From: an uncultured Lachnospiraceae bacterium
GTDB lineage: Bacteria > Bacillota > Clostridia > Lachnospirales > Lachnospiraceae
NCBI GenBank assembly: GCA_910585635.1
Contig: CAJUFE010000001.1
Coordinates: 124,001 to 188,000 of the forward strand
Direction: 5' to 3'
DNA length: 64,000 nt
Numbering within the stretch: position 1 is the stretch's first letter; each line of letters begins with the position of its first letter. The translations under genes were made by a program, and so were the position numbers. A model generated the notes under the pieces. That model made no database searches, was not told where the DNA came from, and was given only the letters and a program-made list of their open reading frames with translations. Of this stretch, positions 59,377 to 64,000 are shown piece by piece.

Positions 59377-60423
59377 ATGAAGATCCAATTTTTAAACGGC
59401 GGCCTGGCCAACCAGGCCTTTCAGTATATCTTTGCCCGATACTATGAACTGTCCCATCCTGGTGATAAGATGTTCCTGGATGACAGTTATTTTGCCCTGC
59501 ACACCGTGCATAATGGCTATGAGCTGGAAAAGGTCTTTGGGTTCCGTCCCCATATGCTGAGCCAGTGCTTTGACGAGAAGGTGTGGGCATTCATCCTGGA
59601 GGAGAGGCAGCAAGGGAAGAGTGTACCCCAGATCCTCCGCGAACAGCAGGTGCAGATCCAGATGATCACAGAGACTGGGAATTATAGTCATTTCAATCCT
59701 TTCGACGGTGAGGTGTTCCCGATCCCCAGCAATGGCTATTTCCCGGAGATCTTAGAGGTGCCGGGAAATACTTATTATCATGGGTATTGGATCAATAAGG
59801 ATTGGTTCATGGGATACCGGGAGACTTTTTTGGGGGAATTTACGTTTCCTGTGATCACGGATGAAAGGAATCTTCGATACCTGGAGGAGATCCAGACCTC
59901 TCATTCGGTTTCGGTCCATGTGCGGAGAGGGGATTATGTCACATTGGGATGGGAGCTAGATCTGGGCGTCTATCAGGATGGACTGCGGCGATTTGTAGAG
60001 CAGGCGCAGACCCGTGGACAAAAGGATGAACGGACATCGGTGCAGGAGCCGCCACAGGTGCAGGGGCAGCCGCAGGAGCCGCCACAGGCGTTGGGGCAGC
60101 CACAGACACAAGTGCAGGAGCGGCCACAGCTCCAGGGACAGATGGCCGCCCATAGGCGAGCTAGTGTAGAGGATGGGTGGCATCTCTTCGTGTTTTCCGA
60201 CGACATCGATTGGTGCCGGGAGCATGCCCGGCAGTTGGGCTTTGGACTTTTTCCGAAGATAACCTATGTGGAGGGGAATGTACGTGGGGAGAACTATCGG
60301 GACCTGCAGCTCATGAGTCAATGCGAGGGGATGATCCTGTCAAACAGCGCGTTCAGTTACCTGGCGGCTTTGCTAAACACCAGGAGGCGATATACGCTGA
60401 ATTTGAGCGACCGGGTATTGTAA
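59377..60423 (+). CDS. GT11-family glycosyltransferase (fucosyltransferase type) with Gln/Pro insertion
   Basis: 348 residues. N-terminal LNGGLANQAFQYIFARYY, the GDP-sugar binding HVRRGDY at 181-187, and the C-terminal SNSAFSYLAALLN mark the alpha-1,2-fucosyltransferase family. Between 212 and 258 a Gln/Pro/Glu repeat (EPPQVQGQPQEPPQALGQPQ) is inserted just after the RGD motif, where family members have a short loop. GAGGGAGG precedes ATG 59377. More GC-rich than its neighbours. Confidence 0.88.
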   Translation: MKIQFLNGGLANQAFQYIFARYYELSHPGDKMFLDDSYFALHTVHNGYELEKVFGFRPHMLSQCFDEKVWAFILEERQQGKSVPQILREQQVQIQMITETGNYSHFNPFDGEVFPIPSNGYFPEILEVPGNTYYHGYWINKDWFMGYRETFLGEFTFPVITDERNLRYLEEIQTSHSVSVHVRRGDYVTLGWELDLGVYQDGLRRFVEQAQTRGQKDERTSVQEPPQVQGQPQEPPQALGQPQTQVQERPQLQGQMAAHRRASVEDGWHLFVFSDDIDWCREHARQLGFGLFPKITYVEGNVRGENYRDLQLMSQCEGMILSNSAFSYLAALLNTRRRYTLNLSDRVL

Positions 60424-60500
60424 AGGAGACGATATGAGGAAATGGCTGAGTGATCCAGCAAGTCCGTGTAAGTCCCACAGAGCGATGTCGTAAGTGCCGC

Positions 60501-60529
60501 TTGACAGAAAGCAGGTAGTACTATATAAT
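60501..60529 (+). promoter_or_regulatory. Consensus sigma-A promoter upstream of the PIN toxin pair
   Basis: Perfect TTGACA (60501-60506), 17-base spacer, perfect TATAAT (60524-60529). 146 bases lie between it and the first start codon. Confidence 0.85.
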
Positions 60530-60675
60530 GTAAAAAAATGGTTGCAAAATAATGGTGGTAAGTTAAGAAAACATAGAGAGCCTGGGAGGAAGGAGAGAGG
60601 ACGGCGGAAAACTGTGGTAAGATCATAGATGTGATCTTTTGGTAACAGTATAAATAAATGAAAAAGAGGTGGAGC

Positions 60676-61128
60676 ATGAAAATATATTTAGATAACTGCT
60701 GTTTCAACCGTCCATATGACGACCAGGCGCAGATCAGGATCTCATTGGAGACGCAGGCAAAGCTATACATACAGGAATTGGTAAAAAATAAGAAACTGGA
60801 CTTAGTAACATCATATGTTTTGTGGTATGAAAACAGCCAGAACCCATATGAGACAAAGAGAGTGGCGATCAGTGAGTTTATACAGAGGAACAGTGCGGAA
60901 TATATAGATATTGATAAGACAGACATTATAAAGTCCAAAGCAGAGGAAATAATGAAAACAGGGGTTAAAATGAAAGATGCTTACCATGTAGCCTGTGCGG
61001 TTTATTCGCTCTGTGACTGTTTTCTTACTACAGATGACAGGCTGTTGAGATACCAGACAAGCCAGATCCAAATGTTAAACCCCATAGACTTTATCAGAAG
61101 ATTGGAGGGAGATATAAATGGTCAGTGA
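60676..61128 (+). CDS. PIN-domain toxin-like protein (VapC type)
   Basis: 150 residues from ATG 60676 (AGAGGTGGAG upstream). PIN features: D6 in IYLDNCCFNRP, an acidic residue in VLWYENSQNPYET, KDAYHVACAV and the terminal DCFLTTDDRLL, together forming the metal-binding acidic cluster. Members are RNases. It overlaps the small downstream gene by 11 bases. Confidence 0.8.
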   Translation: MKIYLDNCCFNRPYDDQAQIRISLETQAKLYIQELVKNKKLDLVTSYVLWYENSQNPYETKRVAISEFIQRNSAEYIDIDKTDIIKSKAEEIMKTGVKMKDAYHVACAVYSLCDCFLTTDDRLLRYQTSQIQMLNPIDFIRRLEGDINGQ

Positions 61129-61333
61129 TATTGAGATTATGAACAGAGGGATCTATTATTTATTAGAGAAACTGGGAGTAGTGGAGACAGAGCGGTTTAT
61201 TGCTACGATCAGCAGGGAACGATTTGATTACACGAAGTGGCAGCGGGAACGGTTTGACAATATGGATCCTGATGAATTTAACAAGGCGGCGGTTGAATAT
61301 TCCCAAAAAAATCCGTTTTTTAAGAAGGAATAG
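61118..61333 (+). CDS. Probable antitoxin partner of the PIN protein
   Basis: 71 residues, charged, without a named domain (EIMNRGIYYLLEKLGVVETERF, then KWQRERFDNMDPDEFNKAA). The overlap with the PIN gene and its size suggest an antitoxin, in the less usual toxin-first order. Function inferred only. Confidence 0.55.
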   Translation: MVSDIEIMNRGIYYLLEKLGVVETERFIATISRERFDYTKWQRERFDNMDPDEFNKAAVEYSQKNPFFKKE

Positions 61334-61394
61334 TCCGGATCACAATATCGAATACAGTAAAAAATGACATTCAAGGAGAAAAGGAGGGAGCCCA

Positions 61395-61955
61395 TTGTCA
61401 TCACTTAAAAGCGCAAAAAGCACCTATACGATCAAAGATATCTTTGCCTTGCCGGAAGGACAGCGGGCCGAGCTGCTGGATGGAAAGCTTTATATGATGG
61501 CTCCACCTACGACGACACATCAGAGGTTACTGAACTACATCTGTATGGAGATCAACCTGTATATCCGAGAAAATGCTGGGGTATGCGAGGTATTTCCTGC
61601 GCCTTATGGTGTATTTCTTGACAAAGATGAGGAGAGATATGTTGAGCCGGACATCTCGGTGATCTGCGATAAAGAAAAGATCGATGAGCGTGGATGCTAT
61701 GGCGCACCGGACTGGGTGGTTGAGATCGTATCGCCATCTAGCAGGACTATGGACTATTACATCAAATTGTCGGAGTATAAGAAGGCCGGTGTGCGTGAAT
61801 ATTGGATCGTGGATCCGGATAAGCAGATCGTACTGGTCTATGCGATGGAAGCCGGGGATGCACCGGTCATCTATGGATTTGATCGAGGGATCAAGGTGGG
61901 GATATATGATGATCTGGAGATCGATCTTTCGGGAATGAGGATGAGAAAAAGATAG
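61395..61955 (+). CDS. Uma2-family (DUF820) putative endonuclease
   Basis: 186 residues from TTG 61395 (AAGGAGGGAG upstream). PD-(D/E)XK fold marks: RAELLDGKLYMMAPPTTTHQ, YVEPDISVICDKEKID and PDWVVEIVSPSSRTMD, where the E-V-x-S stretch supplies the catalytic acid. Many copies occur in some genomes, of unknown role. Not part of the glycan pathway as far as the sequence shows. Confidence 0.85.
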   Translation: MSSLKSAKSTYTIKDIFALPEGQRAELLDGKLYMMAPPTTTHQRLLNYICMEINLYIRENAGVCEVFPAPYGVFLDKDEERYVEPDISVICDKEKIDERGCYGAPDWVVEIVSPSSRTMDYYIKLSEYKKAGVREYWIVDPDKQIVLVYAMEAGDAPVIYGFDRGIKVGIYDDLEIDLSGMRMRKR

Positions 61956-62007
61956 GGGTGGGGATCATTGCTCCTTATGTATCTATTTTCATGGTTTGGA
62001 GGTTTCT

Positions 62008-62943
62008 ATGAAAGCACTGATCTTAAATTCCGGCATGGGGAGCCGCATGGGGGTGTTGACCGCCGACCATCCCAAATGTATGACGGAGATATCCAGTAAA
62101 GACACGATCCTGAGCCGTCAGCTGCGGCAGCTGACGGAGGCTGGGATCCGGGAGGTGGTGATGACCACAGGGGTCTTTGACCGCGCACTGGTGAGCTACT
62201 GCCAGAGCCTGGATCTGCCCCTCCACATCACCTTTGTGAACAACCCGAAGCCCCAGGAGACCAACTATATCTATTCGATCTACTGCGCCCGTGCGCATCT
62301 GGATGATGATATCCTGCTGCTCCACGGCGACCTGGTCTTCGAGAACAGGGTCTTGGACCGTATCCTGGAAAGCAGTGAGAGCTGTATGGCGGTCAGCACC
62401 ACCCTGCCCCTGCCGGAAAAGGACTTTAAAGCGGCGGTCCGGGATGGACGGATCATAAAGGTGGGGACCGGGTTTTTCACACTGTCTCAGGCGGGCGGGC
62501 GTCCGGCGGATACGCTGGATAGCCAGTCAGCAGACATTTCCAGCCACTGCCTGGACGGTGTCTTCGCGGCTCAGCCATTGTACAAGCTCTTGAAGAAGGA
62601 CTGGAGACTATGGCTGGAGGAGATCATGGCTTTTTGTGAAGCCGGGAATGTGGGCTGTTATGCGGAGGATGCGCTGAACTGGCATATAGACCATGAGGAT
62701 GCAGTGGGCGATGATCTCGATGCAGATCCCGGACAATAAGATGGTACTTTGGGATGCCCAGCCTCTGCCGATGATGAGGCAGTTGCTAAAGGCGCTCCCA
62801 TAGCTGGCCGCAGGTCCTCGGGCCGATGTACGATCGTCCCCTTGGATGTCCGTGACGAGCTATGCCATGAGATCGACGACCCGCAGGACTTAGCGGTGGT
62901 CACCAACCGCCTGCGGGAGGTAGAAAAAACCGATCCGGGATGA
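62008..62943 (+). pseudogene. Frameshifted nucleotidyltransferase domain (AepX/LicC-like)
   Basis: ATG 62008 (GGAGG before it) starts KALILNSGMGSRMGVLTADHP, the nucleotidyltransferase signature, with the acidic LLHGDLVFENRVLD. The frame ends at 62739 after garbled codons. The proper end of the domain (IVPLDVRDELCHEIDDPQDLA) follows in another frame up to 62943. Between 62700 and 62830 the sequence looks scrambled. Together with the next piece it would form the PEP mutase/cytidylyltransferase of phosphonate pathways. Confidence 0.7.
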
Positions 62944-62944
62944 G

Positions 62945-63427
62945 GTGGTCTCCCTCCTGGCTTCCTACAGGGGTCTGCTGATCGAGTTTTCTTATTCTAA
63001 GGATGTGCGTTATCAGGAACTGGATAAACGGGCCAGGGCAGAGCTGTCCATCCCGGAGATGCGCCGGGGGCGGCTGAAGAAGATGCTGAAGATCAAAGGG
63101 CTGGTGACGGCCATGGAGGCCCGCCAGTTTGACGCCATGTGGATCAGCTCGCTGTGCGATCCTACGGCCATGGGCAAGCCGGATATCGAGCTGGTGGACA
63201 TGACCTCCCGGTTCCGTACCATCGATGATATCATGGAGGTCACCACAAAGCCGATCATCTTTGACGGGGATACGGGAGGATTGACGGAGCATTTTGTCTA
63301 TACGGTCCGGACCCTGGAACGGATGGGGGTCTCCATGATCATCATCGAGGACAAGGCTGGACTGAAGAAGGATTCCCGAGCTCCTGCGCAGCCTGGAGAT
63401 GGATGTCCCGGTCCCTGCAGCTGGTGA
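62945..63427 (+). pseudogene. aepX: Truncated phosphoenolpyruvate mutase (AepX-like)
   Basis: PEP mutase forms phosphonopyruvate, the first C-P bond. Seen: GLVTAMEARQFDAMWISSLCD, GKPDIELVDMTSRFRTIDD, TTKPIIFDGDTGGLTEHFVY and IIIEDKAGLKKDS, the catalytic loop. After KDS the frame runs into unrelated residues and stops; about 150 residues of the normal C-terminus are missing. The 130 bases after it read, in another frame, ELLRSLEMDVPVPAAGDID, which I do not recognise. Confidence 0.78.
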
Positions 63428-63542
63428 TATCGATAGCCTGTGCCGATCGGTCGATCCGGACCGGCTGAAAAATAACCCGAGGTCCGCAGTCGGGTGTCAG
63501 GTGGTCTGGCGCAAAAAGGACGTAGGACTTGAGGAGGAGAAA

Positions 63543-63982
63543 ATGAAAGTTGACACATTATCAGAGATCATAGGCGCGGACTTTTACACCGGTGTCCCGG
63601 ATTCCCAGCTGCGGGCGCTGTGCGACTATCTGATGGACCGCCATGGGATCGATCCAAAACATCATGTGATCGGGGCCAATGAGGGGAAAACCTGGTCCAT
63701 GTGATCATCAATAACGGAGCCCATGAAACCGTAGGCGGTATGCCTACGGTGGCCGGGAAGATCGACCTGACAGCGATCGCCAGGGCTTGCGGTTATCCCT
63801 ATGCGGTGTGTGTGGAGGATCTTAAGGCTCTGGACCAGGAGCTGGAAGCAGCAAAGAGCAGAAAGTCCCTGAGCCTGATCGAGGTCCGCTGCGGGATCGG
63901 AGCCCGGGCAGATCTGGGGCGTCCCACCACTACGGCCCGGGAAAACAAGGAGAACTTTATGGCGTATCTGAAGAGCTGTTGA
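63543..63982 (+). pseudogene. aepY: Phosphonopyruvate decarboxylase with large internal deletion (AepY-like)
   Basis: ATG 63543 follows GAGGAGGAG. The N-terminal ThDP domain begins normally (FYTGVPDSQLRALCDYLMD, HVIGANEG with the ThDP-site Glu), then at about 63683 jumps, with a frame change, to the C-terminal NLVHVIINNGAHETVGGMPT and its end (GRPTTTARENKENF). About 200 middle residues are absent. It cannot be functional as read. Confidence 0.8.
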
Positions 63983-64000
63983 TCACAGGTAGAGATGGAT

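Noticed and set aside
60424..60675. Riboswitch or tRNA in the spacer before the PIN gene
   Set aside because: No cloverleaf or known riboswitch core could be recognised; only the consensus promoter stands out.
60357..60938. 193-codon minus-strand frame crossing the PIN toxin promoter
   Set aside because: Runs antisense to the GT11 end and the PIN gene and has no ribosome site.

Overview
The window reads as a chromosomal segment of a motile, Gram-positive, anaerobic-type Firmicute, most likely a Lachnospiraceae/Clostridia relative. The grounds are the Bacillus/Clostridium-style flagellar gene set (FlhB, FlhA, sigma-28, FlgM-FlgN-FlgK-FlgL-YviE-like-FliW-CsrA), CheC/CheD/CheV chemotaxis proteins, an YlqG/YlqH-like pair, strong AGGAGG ribosome sites and cell-wall-binding repeat proteins. 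I cannot name the species from sequence alone. Base composition changes along the window: 1-31 kb is GC-rich with dense G/C minisatellites, while roughly 35-60 kb (the glycosylation genes) is clearly more AT-rich.

Layout. 0-8.6 kb, + strand: late part of a fla/che operon (flhB 3' part, flhA, sigma-28, two rod/hook-type proteins, cheC-like, cheD, cheV), ending at an intrinsic terminator. 8.7-12.3 kb: a secreted cell-wall-binding protein, a RelE-type toxin/antitoxin pair, and a minus-strand pair of a ParA-family ATPase and an Ala/Gly-rich protein with a C-terminal ComFB domain. 12.6-17.7 kb, + strand: a very large fliD, fliS, a FliT-like chaperone and a nucleotidyltransferase-like protein, ending at a shared terminator. 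17.8-23.4 kb, - strand: flgM, flgN, flgK, flgL, a YviE-like gene, fliW and csrA. 23.9-32.3 kb, + strand: a FliK/YlqG-like protein, an FlhB-C-terminus-like protein with a long low-complexity tail, two secreted wall-binding proteins, a lytic transglycosylase, a PilZ protein and a family 2 glycosyltransferase. 32.4-33.4 kb: a minus-strand LicD gene. 33.6-35.5 kb: two flagellin genes.

35.7-60.4 kb is a large flagellin-linked glycosylation island. It holds six closely related DUF3880/CgeB-type glycosyltransferase genes plus a divergent one fused to a short GT2 domain, several GT2 proteins, a duplicated methyltransferase + glycosyltransferase module whose first copy is broken, FdtA/FdtB/acetyltransferase genes for a dTDP-3-acetamido-3,6-dideoxyhexose, a radical-SAM + SGNH-like fusion, a GT8, an FkbM-type methyltransferase and a GT11 (fucosyltransferase family). 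60.5-62 kb: a PIN-domain toxin pair and a Uma2-family nuclease. 62-64 kb: a decayed aminoethylphosphonate-type operon (cytidylyltransferase/PEP mutase and phosphonopyruvate decarboxylase, all frameshifted or internally deleted).

How it fits together: sigma-28 and FlgM control late genes. Candidate sigma-28 promoters precede fliD, flgM, the YlqG-like gene and both flagellins. FliW and CsrA are encoded here, and both flagellin leaders carry CsrA-consensus GGA motifs, one in a hairpin loop. The glycosyltransferases next to the flagellins are the likely makers of a variable flagellin glycan. LicD and the repeat proteins suggest (phospho)choline-type decoration of wall or glycan, which is inference. 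The most unusual items are a CTT TGA C stop in one of the DUF3880 genes that looks like the prfB +1 frameshift site, the ParA/ComFB pair, and the radical-SAM/SGNH fusion.
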